47,784 bases of DNA from NCBI RefSeq assembly GCF_018402035.1, contig NZ_JAGYJN010000011.1, forward strand, positions 1 through 47,784. The letters run 5' to 3'. Positions 8,119 to 16,402 of the stretch are shown in pieces (position 1 is the stretch's first letter; every line of letters begins with the position of its first letter). The position numbers were made by a program, and so were the translations under genes. Origin of the DNA: Roseicyclus sp. (GTDB lineage: Bacteria; Pseudomonadota; Alphaproteobacteria; Rhodobacterales; Rhodobacteraceae). Under the pieces are notes generated by a model. That model worked only from the letters and a program-made list of their open reading frames with translations, made no database searches and was not told the DNA's origin.

Positions 8119-8823
8119 ATGACGGTCCATATCGGCGCAAAGCCCGGTGAGATCGCTGAAACGATCTTGATGCCGGGTGATCCTCTGCGCGCCGAATGGG
8201 CCGCCAAAACATTTCTCGACACTCCCGTTTGCGTCAACCAGCTGCGCGGTATGTTGGGCTATACTGGAACGTGGCGCGGTCATCGCGTCACGATCCATGG
8301 ATCAGGCATGGGCATGCCCAGCCTGTCGATTTATGCCAATGAATTGATCCGTAATTACGGGGCCAAAACATTGATCCGCATTGGATCGGCAGGGGCGATG
8401 CAGGCCCATATCGGATTGCGCGATATTGTTTTGGCGATGGGATGTTCATCGCTCTCGACGCCATCGCGCGGGATTTTTCGAGAAATGCAATTCGCGCCTT
8501 GCGCGGATTATGGCCTATTGACGGCCGCCCATCGCGCGGCTTTGGCGCGCGGCGTGCCGACCCATGTCGGCGGTATTTATTCCTCGGATGTGTTTTACGA
8601 TGAGCGCGACGATCTGAACGCGCAATTAATGCGCCACGGGGTATTGGCCGTCGAGATGGAGGCGGCCGAGCTTTATACGCTGGCCGCGCGCTACGGGGTG
8701 CGGGCGCTGGCGGTGCTGACGATTTCCGATCACCTGATCACCAAGGAAGAATTGCCGTCAGCGGACCGCCAATCGAGTTTCGGCGATATGGTCGAGATCG
8801 CGCTGGAAGCCGCTTTCGCCTGA
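8119..8823 (+). CDS. deoD: Purine nucleoside phosphorylase, DeoD (hexameric) type
   Basis: 234 residues, the usual length for DeoD. It splits purine (deoxy)nucleosides with phosphate to free base and (deoxy)ribose 1-phosphate in the cytoplasm. Motifs: [12 protein letters not shown] (phosphate-binding Arg), [44 protein letters not shown] (ribose-binding E-M-E) and [20 protein letters not shown], which carries the catalytic Asp of SDH and the later Arg. The ATG lies 4 nt after the H-NS-like stop, with no strong Shine-Dalgarno, so coupled translation is likely. The gene converges on a second, unrelated PNP gene across a triple-hairpin element. Hexameric enzymes generally accept both 6-amino and 6-oxo purines. 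Confidence 0.93.
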   Translation: MTVHIGAKPGEIAETILMPGDPLRAEWAAKTFLDTPVCVNQLRGMLGYTGTWRGHRVTIHGSGMGMPSLSIYANELIRNYGAKTLIRIGSAGAMQAHIGLRDIVLAMGCSSLSTPSRGIFREMQFAPCADYGLLTAAHRAALARGVPTHVGGIYSSDVFYDERDDLNAQLMRHGVLAVEMEAAELYTLAARYGVRALAVLTISDHLITKEELPSADRQSSFGDMVEIALEAAFA

Positions 8824-8826
8824 CGG

Positions 8827-8895
8827 GGCCGAAAAACGCGCGTTTTCGGCCGGGAAATCTCGAGATTTCCCATGCGGAAAACCCAGGTTTTCCGC
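8827..8895. repeat. Triple-hairpin element between convergent genes (probable bidirectional terminator)
   Basis: Three abutting inverted repeats. H1 is 8827-8851 with arms GGCCGAAAA/TTTTCGGCC. H2 is 8852-8871, a perfect 20-nt palindrome with arms GGGAAATCTC/GAGATTTCCC. After AT, H3 is 8874-8895 with arms GCGGAAAACC/GGTTTTCCGC and a 2-nt loop. The element begins 4 nt after the stop of deoD and ends 6 nt before the stop of the opposing PNP gene. It has the same plan as the element at 28788-28856. A/T-rich inner arms and GC outer arms would work as terminator hairpins for both strands. Confidence 0.85.
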
Positions 8896-8900
8896 CCCCT

Positions 8901-9701
8901 TCAGCCGCGCAGCATGCGCCGGATGATCCGTTCCAGCTTGGCCGCGCCCAAGGGTGCCATGGCCTTGGTGTGTTCATGGCTGATCTGTTCATCCGACAGC
9001 CCCGCCGCCTTGTTTGTGATGGTCGAAATCGCCGCCACGCGCAGCCCAAGGAAGCGGGCCAAGATCACCTCTGGCACGGTCGACATGCCCACCGCATCGG
9101 CCCCCAAGATACGGATCGCCCGGATCTCGGCCGGTGTCTCGAACGAGGGGCCGGAATACCACGCATAGACCCCTTCCATCAGCGGGATATCTTCGGCCAA
9201 TGCCGCAGCTTTGAGTGCCGCGCGCAGATCGGGGTCATGGGCCTGTGTCATCGGGACGAAACGCGCATCGGTTTTCTCACCGATCAGCGGGTTCAGGCCA
9301 GAGAAATTGATATGGTCGGACAAAAGCATCAGATCGCCCGGATCAAGATCTGGGTGCATCGACCCCGCAGCATTGGTCAAGATCAACCGTTCGCCGCCCA
9401 GCGCCTTCAGCACCTCGAGCGGCAGGCGCATCGCGTCACCGCGCCCGCTTTCATAGTAATGCGCGCGTCCGCCAAAGATGGCGACGCGGGTGCCCTCTAG
9501 TTCGCCGATGACCAGCTTGGGGTTGTGCCCTGACACGCCCGCATGGGGAAATCCGGGCAAATCGGCGTAATCGATCGCCACACCATCGACCTGATCGGCG
9601 ATATGGCCAAGGCCAGAGCCAAGCACCATGCCGTATGCGGGCGGCTCAGCGCCCGCGCGGTCACGGATAAGGCGTGCGAGATCTTCAGCGTTCTTTGACA
9701 T
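8901..9701 (-). CDS. Purine-nucleoside phosphorylase, trimeric (PNP-I) type
   Basis: 266 residues, the usual length of trimeric PNP. It phosphorolyses inosine and guanosine. Motifs: MVLGSGLGHIAD (phosphate loop), LPGFPHAGVSGHNPKLVIG, FGGRAHYYES, LTNAAGSM, YSGPSFETPAEIRAIRILGA and TITNKAAGLS. The Glu of SFETPAE and the Asn of TITNKAAG match the 6-oxopurine-selecting pair of PNP (Glu201/Asn243 in the human enzyme) rather than an MTA phosphorylase. The chosen start is ATG at 9701, inside the last codons of the upstream permease gene (17-nt overlap). As the last gene of the nucleoside importer operon, it would act on the imported nucleosides. Confidence 0.93.
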   Translation of the reverse strand: MSKNAEDLARLIRDRAGAEPPAYGMVLGSGLGHIADQVDGVAIDYADLPGFPHAGVSGHNPKLVIGELEGTRVAIFGGRAHYYESGRGDAMRLPLEVLKALGGERLILTNAAGSMHPDLDPGDLMLLSDHINFSGLNPLIGEKTDARFVPMTQAHDPDLRAALKAAALAEDIPLMEGVYAWYSGPSFETPAEIRAIRILGADAVGMSTVPEVILARFLGLRVAAISTITNKAAGLSDEQISHEHTKAMAPLGAAKLERIIRRMLRG

Positions 9702-10662
9702 AGGGCTCCCCCCCGGCGCGCGGCGGTATGGCCTTGCCAACAAGACCCGCCAGCACGATGACGACCAGAATATAGGGCAGGGCTTGCATGAACTGCACCG
9801 GCACGATGAACTCGCCCAATTGGATGTTTTGATAGCGATTGCCGACCGCGTCGAAGAACCCGAACAGGAGACAGGCCGAGAGCGCATACCAAGGCCGCCA
9901 TTTGGCAAAGATCAGGGCGGCAAGCGCAATAAAACCGCGCCCGGCGCTCATATCCTTGACGAAGCCTGATGACAGCGCGGTCGACAGATACGCCCCCGCG
10001 ATCCCGCACAAGACGCCCGCGATCAGCACAGCGGCAAAGCGCAGCCCCACGACCGAAACCCCGGCGGTATCGACCGCCGCCGGGTTTTCACCAACCGCCC
10101 GCAGTCGCAGGCCAAAGCGCGTGCGGTAAAGCACCCACCATGTCAGCGGCACGCAGGCCAGCGCCAGATAGACAAGGATCGAATGGCCGGAGATAAGTTC
10201 GGAATAGGTCTGCCCCAGCGGCCCTTGCTGGGCGATGTCGCGGATGCGGGTTGCCGCCCCCGGCAATTCGATATTGGCAAAGCGCGCATCGGATGAAAGC
10301 TGTGGGGTGCGGCCCCCTTGGGCGAACCATGTCTGGGCGATCACGACGGCCAGACCAGCGGCCAAGAAATTGATTGCGACGCCCGAGATGAGCTGGTTGC
10401 CCCGAAAGGTGATCGAGGCCAGCCCATGCAAAAGCGCCAGCACCATCGAGGCGGCGATCCCGGCCAATAGCCCCACCCAGACCGAGCCGGACGTATAGGC
10501 GATGGCGGCGGCGAAAAACGCCGCGACCAACATCTTGCCCTCAAGCCCGATATCGAAAATCCCCGCCCGTTCCGACCAAAGCCCGGCGAGGCAGGCCAAC
10601 AAAAGCGGCGTGGCCAGCCGGACGGTCGAGTCGAGGATTTGCAGGATGGTCAGGAAATCCAT
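9685..10662 (-). CDS. Nucleoside ABC transporter permease (BmpF/NupQ type)
   Basis: 325 residues, BPD_transp_2 (branched-chain/ribose-like) permease with 8-9 TM helices. The opening MDFLTILQILDSTVRLATPL, then ERAGIFDIGLEGKMLVAAF and FRGNQLISGVAINFLAAGL, are typical of the second permease of BMP-dependent nucleoside importers (BmpF, NupQ, RnsD). The coupling region RLRAVGENPAAVDTAGVSV is at about 187-205. It lies 4 nt after the first permease gene and overlaps the PNP gene. It acts with the permease at 10667-11785 and the ATPase at 11785-13317 in the inner membrane. Exact nucleoside preference cannot be read from sequence. Confidence 0.92.
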   Translation of the reverse strand: MDFLTILQILDSTVRLATPLLLACLAGLWSERAGIFDIGLEGKMLVAAFFAAAIAYTSGSVWVGLLAGIAASMVLALLHGLASITFRGNQLISGVAINFLAAGLAVVIAQTWFAQGGRTPQLSSDARFANIELPGAATRIRDIAQQGPLGQTYSELISGHSILVYLALACVPLTWWVLYRTRFGLRLRAVGENPAAVDTAGVSVVGLRFAAVLIAGVLCGIAGAYLSTALSSGFVKDMSAGRGFIALAALIFAKWRPWYALSACLLFGFFDAVGNRYQNIQLGEFIVPVQFMQALPYILVVIVLAGLVGKAIPPRAGGEPYVKER

Positions 10663-10666
10663 TGCC

Positions 10667-11785
10667 TCATGCCTCCGGGGTGGGGCGCGCGGCGTGATCG
10701 CGGCGGCGCTTGAGCGCGAGGAAAAGTTTTTGCACCGGCATCCGCACCATGTTGTCGAGCGCGCCTGTGAACAAGATCACCAGCGCCTGGATGACCACGA
10801 TCATCTCGCGGCTGATGGCGGGCATCTCGAACTGCAACTCGGCTCCGCCTTGGTAAAGCGCGCCGAACAAGAGCGCGGCCAGAACCACGCCCACCGGGTG
10901 CGAGCGGCCCATAAGTGCCACGGCGATACCCACGAACCCGGCCCCTTCGGTGAAATCGAGGACCAAGCGCTCGGCCTCGCCCATCACGACATTGATCGCC
11001 ATCATGCCCGCGAGCGCGCCCGAGATCAGCATGGTGATCATGATGATCTTGAAGGGGTTGATGCCCGCATAGACCGCTGCCGTCTCGGATTGGCCAAAGG
11101 CACGGATTTCATAGCCCAGCCTTGTGCGCCAGATCAGAAGCCAGACCAGCACGCAGGCGATCAACGCCAGAAAGATCGAGATGTTGAGCGGGGTGGTCGC
11201 GCTGAAGCCCAAAAAGCCCGCAAAATCACCGCCACCGGGTAGGTGGGTGTTTTCCGCAAAGCGGGCGCTTTCCGGCGACATGGAACCTTCGACGCGGAAG
11301 ACATTGACCAGCAGATAAACAAGCAGCGCCGAGGCGATGTAATTGAACATGATCGTTGTGATTACGATATGGCTGCCACGCTTGGCTTGCAGATAGGCGG
11401 GCAGGGCCGCCCAAGCGGCCGCAAAGAGCATCGCAAAGCCCATCGCGGCGGCCAAGGCCAGCGACCAATGCGGCCAGTCCACGGCCAGCAAGATCACCGC
11501 GACGCCCAGACCGCCAAGGGCGGCTTGCCCCTCGCCCCCGATGTTGAAGAGCCGCGCGTGAAAGGCCACGGCCACGGCCAGCCCGGTAAAGATGAAATTC
11601 GTCGCATAATAGAGCGTGTAACCCCAGCCATAGGCCGAGCCGAATGCGCCGCGCACCATGATCTGCATCGCGCGAAGCGGGCTTTCACCGATGATCGCGA
11701 CGACGAGCCCCGACACCAAGAGGGCAAGCACCACGCTGATCAGCGGGATCAAGACGACATCGGCCCATTTCGGCATCTTGTCCAT
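10667..11785 (-). CDS. Nucleoside ABC transporter permease (BmpE/NupP type)
   Basis: 372 residues with an N-terminal TM helix (about 8-32) and roughly nine more, BPD_transp_2 family. Family marks are NIGGEGQAALGGLGVAVILL, ITTIMFNYIASALLVYLL and the coupling segment EIRAFGQSETAAVYAGINPF. A loop of about 40 residues near VEGSMSPESARFAENTHLPG is typical of the larger first permease of BMP systems. The start codon overlaps the stop of the upstream ATPase gene by one base (TGATG), so translation is coupled. Confidence 0.92.
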   Translation of the reverse strand: MDKMPKWADVVLIPLISVVLALLVSGLVVAIIGESPLRAMQIMVRGAFGSAYGWGYTLYYATNFIFTGLAVAVAFHARLFNIGGEGQAALGGLGVAVILLAVDWPHWSLALAAAMGFAMLFAAAWAALPAYLQAKRGSHIVITTIMFNYIASALLVYLLVNVFRVEGSMSPESARFAENTHLPGGGDFAGFLGFSATTPLNISIFLALIACVLVWLLIWRTRLGYEIRAFGQSETAAVYAGINPFKIIMITMLISGALAGMMAINVVMGEAERLVLDFTEGAGFVGIAVALMGRSHPVGVVLAALLFGALYQGGAELQFEMPAISREMIVVIQALVILFTGALDNMVRMPVQKLFLALKRRRDHAARPTPEA

Positions 11786-13317
11786 CAGGCCGCCCCCTCG
11801 GTCACGCCGGCCATCAAAAGGCCAAGCGCGTTTTGATCGGTGTCTTGCGGCAGGCGCTCGCCCATGATCTGGCCGTCAAACATCACGGCGATCCGGTCGG
11901 ATAGGCCCATGATCTCGTCCAACTCCACGCTGACGAGCAAGATCGCCTTACCTTGATCGCGCAGGGCGATGATCTGTTTGTGAATGAATTCAATCGCGCC
12001 GATATCGACGCCGCGGGTGGGTTGGCCCACCAACAGCAGATCGGGGGCGCGGTCCATCTCGCGGGCGACGACGATTTTCTGCTGGTTGCCGCCCGAGAAA
12101 TTGCGCGCAGGCAGGCGCGGGTTGGGCGGGCGCACATCATAGCGCGCCATCTTATCGGCGCAATCGGCGCGGATGGCTGTGTTGTCCATCAAGGGGCCGG
12201 AATTGTATTTCGGATCGCGATGATAGCCGAAGGCCACGTTTTCCCACGCCTCGAAGGCCATGATCAGCCCCTCGGTCTGGCGATCCTCGGGCACATGGCC
12301 GATGCCTTGCGCGCGGCGGGCCTGACCGTTGGCGTCTGGGCCGGTGACGGGCAAAGGCGCGCCAAACAAGCTGACGCTGCCACCCGTGGCGGCCATCATG
12401 CCGCCCAGCACCTCCAACAACTCGGTCTGGCCATTGCCCGCGACACCGGCGATGCCGAAAATCTCACCGCGCCGGATGTCGAATGACACGCCCTTGAGCC
12501 GCGCGACACCGCCATGCGTGACGCGCAGATCGCGGACGGACAGCACCACCTCGCCGGGTTGGGCTTGGGTTTTATCGACCTGCAACAGCACCTTGCGGCC
12601 CACCATCATCTCGGCCAGTTCAGCGGGCGAGGTATCGGCGGTTTTGACGGTATTCGTCATCTCGCCGCGCCGCATCACGCTGACGGTGTCGGTGATCTCC
12701 ATGATCTCGCGCAGCTTGTGGGTGATCAAGATGATGGTCTTGCCCTCGGCGCGCAGCCGTTCGAGGATGCGGAACAGCTGATCGGCCTCGGCGGGGGTCA
12801 ACACGCCGGTGGGCTCATCAAGGATCAAGATATCGGCATGGCGATAGAGCTGCTTGAGGATCTCGACACGCTGCTGATGGCCGACGGACAAATCCTCGAT
12901 GATCGCATCGGGATCGACTTTCAGCCCATATTCCTTGGATAATTCGGTCAAAAGCCTGCGCGCCTTGGCGATGGAGGGGCGCAAAAGCGCGCCATCCTCG
13001 GCCCCCAAGATGACATTCTCAAGCACGGTGAAATTCTCGACCAGTTTGAAATGCTGGTGCACCATGCCGATGCCCGCGCGGATCGCGGCTTGGCTGTCGG
13101 GAATGGCGGTGGCTTTGCCATTGATGAAAATCTCGCCAGCATCGGCTTTGTAGAAGCCATAGAGGATCGACATCAGCGTGGATTTGCCCGCGCCGTTTTC
13201 GCCCACGATCCCGTGGATCGTGCCGCGCGCGACGGACATCGCGATATCCTTGTTGGCCTGCACGGGGCCGAAGGCTTTGGATATGCCCCTGAGTTCGATG
13301 GCTGGCGCGTCGGTCAT
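11785..13317 (-). CDS. Nucleoside ABC transporter ATP-binding protein (BmpD/NupO type), double ATPase
   Basis: 510 residues, two ABC domains of the sugar/nucleoside (RbsA/XylG-like) class. Domain 1: Walker A GENGAGKS near 37-44, signature LSVGHQQRVEIL and Walker B LILDEPTGVL. Domain 2 (about 265-500) has the degenerate first motif GVAGNGQTELL usual for this class, signature FSGGNQQKIVVAREM and LLVGQPTRGVD. It energises uptake through the two permeases downstream. The gene starts 90 nt after the binding-protein gene, with a hairpin at 13355-13383 in the gap, as is common where the binding protein is made in excess. Confidence 0.94.
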   Translation of the reverse strand: MTDAPAIELRGISKAFGPVQANKDIAMSVARGTIHGIVGENGAGKSTLMSILYGFYKADAGEIFINGKATAIPDSQAAIRAGIGMVHQHFKLVENFTVLENVILGAEDGALLRPSIAKARRLLTELSKEYGLKVDPDAIIEDLSVGHQQRVEILKQLYRHADILILDEPTGVLTPAEADQLFRILERLRAEGKTIILITHKLREIMEITDTVSVMRRGEMTNTVKTADTSPAELAEMMVGRKVLLQVDKTQAQPGEVVLSVRDLRVTHGGVARLKGVSFDIRRGEIFGIAGVAGNGQTELLEVLGGMMAATGGSVSLFGAPLPVTGPDANGQARRAQGIGHVPEDRQTEGLIMAFEAWENVAFGYHRDPKYNSGPLMDNTAIRADCADKMARYDVRPPNPRLPARNFSGGNQQKIVVAREMDRAPDLLLVGQPTRGVDIGAIEFIHKQIIALRDQGKAILLVSVELDEIMGLSDRIAVMFDGQIMGERLPQDTDQNALGLLMAGVTEGAA

Positions 13318-13354
13318 CTGATCGCATATCCCCCGGATGCATCCGATGTGGAAC

Positions 13355-13383
13355 GGGCCGCGGTGTTCATCGCACCACGGCCC
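13355..13383 (-). terminator. Hairpin between the binding-protein and ATPase genes (attenuator or mRNA-stabilising stem)
   Basis: Arms GGGCCGCGGTG (13355-13365) and CACCACGGCCC (13373-13383) are complementary at 10 of 11 positions around a 7-nt loop. No T-run follows on the minus strand, so full rho-independent termination is unlikely. Its place, 25 nt after the binding-protein stop, fits partial attenuation or protection of the upstream mRNA from 3' decay. Confidence 0.55.
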
Positions 13384-13407
13384 GCGCCGGTATCACTTCA
13401 CCAAGGA

Positions 13408-14406
13408 TTACTGCATCTGCACGGGGCAGGTGCCGTCATCGGTGAAATTATGCACCTTGATCTCGCCCGCGATGATCGCCGCGCGCGCGGTATCGACGGC
13501 GGCCTGCATCTCGGCGGTGATCAATTCGGCGTTGTTCTCGTCGAGCGCATAGCCCACACCCTCTTCGGCCAAGCCGAAGACATGGATGCCGGTTGCCACT
13601 TCGGCGCCGGTGGTGAAGGCGTCATGCACGGCCACATCGACGCGCTTGAGCATCGAGGTCAGGACCGAACCGGGGTGCAGGTAGTTTTGGTTGCTGTCCA
13701 CACCGATGGAGAAGATCCCTTCGTCGGTGGCCACTTGCAGCACGCCAAGCCCGGTGCCGCCCGCCGCGGCAAAGACCACATCCGAGCCTTGGGCGATCTG
13801 GCCACGGGTCAATTCACCACCGCGCACCGGGTCGTTCCACGCCGAGGGGGTGGTGCCGGTCATGTTCGCGATGACCTTGATGTCGCCGTTCACGGCCGCC
13901 GCGCCCTGCGCATAGCCGCAAGCAAAGCGCGAGATCAGCGGGATATCCATGCCGCCCACAAAGCTGACCGTGCCGGTTTCCGACGCCATCGCGGCCAACA
14001 TGCCGACAAGGTAAGAGCCTTCATGCTCCGAGAAGATGACCGAGCGCACATTAGGTGCATCGACCACACCGTCGATGATCACGAAGGTCGTGTCGGGATA
14101 ATCGGGTGCCACGACCGACAAGGGGGTTGCTTGGCTAAAGCCCGCCATGACAATCGGGTTTGCGCCCGCTTCGGCCAGACGGCGCATCGCCTGTTCGCGC
14201 TGCGCATCCGAGGTCAGCTCGATCTCGCGGTAGGTGCCGCCGGTTTCCGAGGCCCAAAGCTCTGCCCCGTTGAAGGCCGCTTCGTTGAACGAGCGGTCGA
14301 ACTTGCCGCCAAGGTCGAAAATGATCGCCGGCCCATCGGCCAGCGCGCCTGTGGCGGTCATGGCAAGTGCAGCAGCAGCGCCCATCAGCGTTGTTTTCAT
14401 CGTCAT
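13408..14406 (-). CDS. BMP-family nucleoside-binding protein of an ABC importer
   Basis: 332 residues. An N-terminal signal peptide (about 1-23, ending ATGALA before DGP) has no lipobox Cys, so the product should be a free periplasmic protein. The mature part opens with IIFDLGGKFDRSFNEAAFNG, the BMP/PnrA nucleoside-binding motif in which Asp and Asn/Phe residues contact the nucleoside. Later motifs are SEHEGSYLVGMLAAMASETG, FVGGMDIPLI and IGVDSNQNYLHPGSVLTSML, all typical of the family. The ATG at 14406 (minus strand) has GGGAG 7 nt upstream; a second ATG follows two codons later. First gene of the nucleoside importer-PNP operon. Confidence 0.93.
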   Translation of the reverse strand: MTMKTTLMGAAAALAMTATGALADGPAIIFDLGGKFDRSFNEAAFNGAELWASETGGTYREIELTSDAQREQAMRRLAEAGANPIVMAGFSQATPLSVVAPDYPDTTFVIIDGVVDAPNVRSVIFSEHEGSYLVGMLAAMASETGTVSFVGGMDIPLISRFACGYAQGAAAVNGDIKVIANMTGTTPSAWNDPVRGGELTRGQIAQGSDVVFAAAGGTGLGVLQVATDEGIFSIGVDSNQNYLHPGSVLTSMLKRVDVAVHDAFTTGAEVATGIHVFGLAEEGVGYALDENNAELITAEMQAAVDTARAAIIAGEIKVHNFTDDGTCPVQMQ

Positions 14407-14474
14407 GATCTTACTCCCGATTGGACCGGATCGCGGCACATGCGTGGTGTCGCGCATCGCGAATGTTTCTAAGG

Positions 14475-14503
14475 ATTATACAACATCCCCTCCGCGATTA
14501 AGC
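14475..14503 (-). promoter_or_regulatory. Probable promoter of the nucleoside importer operon
   Basis: On the minus strand a perfect -10 box TATAAT (14480 down to 14475) lies about 70 nt before the ATG at 14406. Seventeen nucleotides upstream the -35 position (14498-14503) reads GCTTAA, a weak match, so an activator may be needed. The wider gap 14407-14596 also holds several TTGAC motifs farther upstream but no other clear signal. Confidence 0.5.
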
Positions 14504-14596
14504 GCGTAGCCGGGCGACGCGGTCAACTCGATTCTGTCAAAAACCGTGCAGGGTGAAACTGCCCTTGGGTCAATTTTTTATAGGAATGCCGCGTTT

Positions 14597-15019
14597 TTAG
14601 GCGCTGAGATCACAGCCAAGTGTGATGGCATCAACCGCAGGCCCGCCGGGGCGCTGGTAATAGCCGCGCCGCTGGCCGGTTTGGGTGAATTGCATTGAGC
14701 GATAAAGCGCCAAAGCCGCGTGGTTGTCGGCGGCCACCTCTAGAAACAGGCGCGTGGCCCCCGCGATGCGCGCTTGCGCCATGACGTCGGCCAAAAGCGC
14801 GCGCCCATGCCCCTTGCCTTGTGCAGTGGGGGTGATGGCGATGGTCAAAAGCTCTGCCTCGGGGGGGATGATCTGCACCAAGGCAAAACCATCTTGCCCA
14901 AGGGTCACGGCACGGATCAGCGGATGGGCCAGCATCGCGGCGATCTCGACCTCGGGCCAAATCTGGCCGTGGCCTGCAAAGGCCGTGGCATGGATCTCGG
15001 CCATGCGGGCGGGCGTCAT
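14597..15019 (-). CDS. rimI: GNAT N-acetyltransferase, RimI-like (ribosomal protein alanine acetyltransferase)
   Basis: 140 residues, single GNAT domain. Acetyl-CoA binding motif A reads TPTAQGKGHGRALLADVMAQ (about 86-105; Q-x-x-G-x-G/A type), followed by LFLEVAADNHAALALYRSMQ and GYYQRPGG, the RimI-type ending with a Tyr that can act as general acid. The ATG overlaps the tsaB stop by 4 nt, the usual tsaB-rimI arrangement, which decides the start over a longer in-frame extension into tsaB. In model bacteria RimI acetylates the N-terminus of ribosomal protein bS18; the alphaproteobacterial target is less certain. Confidence 0.88.
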   Translation of the reverse strand: MTPARMAEIHATAFAGHGQIWPEVEIAAMLAHPLIRAVTLGQDGFALVQIIPPEAELLTIAITPTAQGKGHGRALLADVMAQARIAGATRLFLEVAADNHAALALYRSMQFTQTGQRRGYYQRPGGPAVDAITLGCDLSA

Positions 15020-15681
15020 GCGGGCAACATCACCGGCCCGCGCTCGCGCGCAGCTGCCGCATCGGGGGGGCGCAAATAGAGCGGCGCAGGGCGCGGTAGG
15101 GCGGGATCGTTCCAGCGCTGGGCTGCGATCCGCGCGATCGCCTCGGCCAAGGGCAGGGCCGGGGGCAGAACATGCAGACCCGCGATCATGCTTTGCGCCA
15201 CGGCCACACCCGACCCGGTGATCGCGCGCGCCCCGATGCAAGCGGCCAGATCGCCGGGTGACAGCAACAGCGGCGCATGCGCGGCGGTGGCGTCGAAATT
15301 CTGCACATAGACCGCGTCGCGCCGCGCATCCTCGATCACGCACAGCGGGCGGGGCAAGGCATGGGCCAGCGCCTCAAGCGTGCTGACGCCGACGGCTGGA
15401 ATGCCCAGTGCCAAGGCCAAGCCGCGCGCGGCAGAGACAGAAATGCGGATGCCGGTGAAATTGCCGGGGCCCACGCCGACCCCGATCGCGTCGAGATCTG
15501 AAAGTGCTGCACCAGCCATGGCCAACACCTCGGCGACCAGCGGCATCAATCGTTCGGCCTGCCCCTTGGCCATCGGCTCATGGGCATGGGCCAAAAGCTT
15601 GTCGCCCGACAACAAAGCGGCCGCGCAATGCGCGGCCGATGTGTCGAAAGCCAAGATCAGGGGCGCAGAGGTTGTCATCAT
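15016..15681 (-). CDS. tsaB: tRNA threonylcarbamoyladenosine biosynthesis protein TsaB
   Basis: 221 residues, shorter than TsaD and without its metal-binding histidines. The opening LILAFDTSAAHCAAALL is the ASKHA-fold phosphate loop, followed by MPLVAEVLAMAGAALSDLDA and GVGPGNFTGIRISVSAARGL, the TsaB hallmark. TsaB scaffolds the TsaB-TsaD-TsaE complex that makes t6A37 in ANN-decoding tRNAs. The start ATG at 15681 overlaps the nfuA stop (ATGA); the next ATG at 15678 is also possible. Its C-terminal end overlaps rimI. Cytoplasmic. Confidence 0.93.
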   Translation of the reverse strand: MMTTSAPLILAFDTSAAHCAAALLSGDKLLAHAHEPMAKGQAERLMPLVAEVLAMAGAALSDLDAIGVGVGPGNFTGIRISVSAARGLALALGIPAVGVSTLEALAHALPRPLCVIEDARRDAVYVQNFDATAAHAPLLLSPGDLAACIGARAITGSGVAVAQSMIAGLHVLPPALPLAEAIARIAAQRWNDPALPRPAPLYLRPPDAAAARERGPVMLPA

Positions 15682-16241
15682 ACGTTGACGGGGCGCACCT
15701 CGAGCACCTCGGGGATGTAATGGCGCAAAAGGTTCTCGATCCCCATTTTCAAGGTCAGCGTCGATGACGGGCAACCGGCGCAGGCACCTTGCATATGCAG
15801 GTATACCACGCCGCGATCAAAGCCGTGAAAGGTGATATCGCCGCCATCTTGGGCCACGGCGGGGCGCACGCGGGTATCGAGCAGTGATTTGATCTGGATG
15901 ACGATATCGGCATCCTCGCCGCTATGCTCGGCATGGCCGCCGGTGCCGCCGCCCTCGCCCTCCATCACCGGCGCGCCGGATTGGTAATGCTCCATGATCG
16001 CACCCAGCAGGGCGGGCTTGATATGCTCCCATGCGGCATCTTCGGCCTTGGTCACGGTCACGAAATCAGTGCCGAAAAACACGCCCGTCACGCCCGCGAC
16101 GGCAAAGATGCGCGCGGCGAGGGGCGATTTCTCGGCAGCAGCAGCGCTGGGGAAATCCGCCGTGCCCATATCCAGCACCGTCTGGCCGGGCAGGAATTTC
16201 AGCGTCGCCGGGTTGGGCGTGGATTCGGTCTGGATAAACAT
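15678..16241 (-). CDS. NfuA-type iron-sulfur cluster carrier
   Basis: 187 residues. The N-terminal Nfu_N domain (about 1-88) starts with MFIQTESTPNPATLKFLPGQ. A Gly/His/Glu-rich linker (about 93-110) follows. The C-terminal NifU-like domain (about 111-180) has the cluster ligands Cys154 and Cys157 in GACAGCPSS. Nfu proteins carry [4Fe-4S] clusters to client enzymes. The ATG at 16241 has AAGGA 9 nt upstream; an upstream in-frame ATG at 16250 directly abuts that Shine-Dalgarno and is less likely. It is followed by tsaB with a 4-nt overlap. This gene order is common in Rhodobacteraceae. Confidence 0.92.
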   Translation of the reverse strand: MFIQTESTPNPATLKFLPGQTVLDMGTADFPSAAAAEKSPLAARIFAVAGVTGVFFGTDFVTVTKAEDAAWEHIKPALLGAIMEHYQSGAPVMEGEGGGTGGHAEHSGEDADIVIQIKSLLDTRVRPAVAQDGGDITFHGFDRGVVYLHMQGACAGCPSSTLTLKMGIENLLRHYIPEVLEVRPVNV

Positions 16242-16402
16242 GTGGCGCATTCCTTATCGCTTTGCTCAGATATGCGCGCAGACGCGGGCAGAGTCAAGTT
16301 TTGGAACCGTTCTAAACTTTTTGTGCGCCCGCCAGGATCGTCGCCATCGCAGATCCGACCCTTGGTCATCCCTTGGATGATGGCCAATTCCCGCAAGATC
16401 CC

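Noticed and set aside
13051..14472. Plus-strand open frame of 473 codons across the BMP gene
   Set aside because: Shadow of nupO-type and bmp genes; crosses their intergenic hairpin and has no motif.
15016..15343. Extension of rimI upstream to 15343
   Set aside because: The extra residues are tsaB in another frame; the ATGA overlap at 15016-15019 is the usual start.
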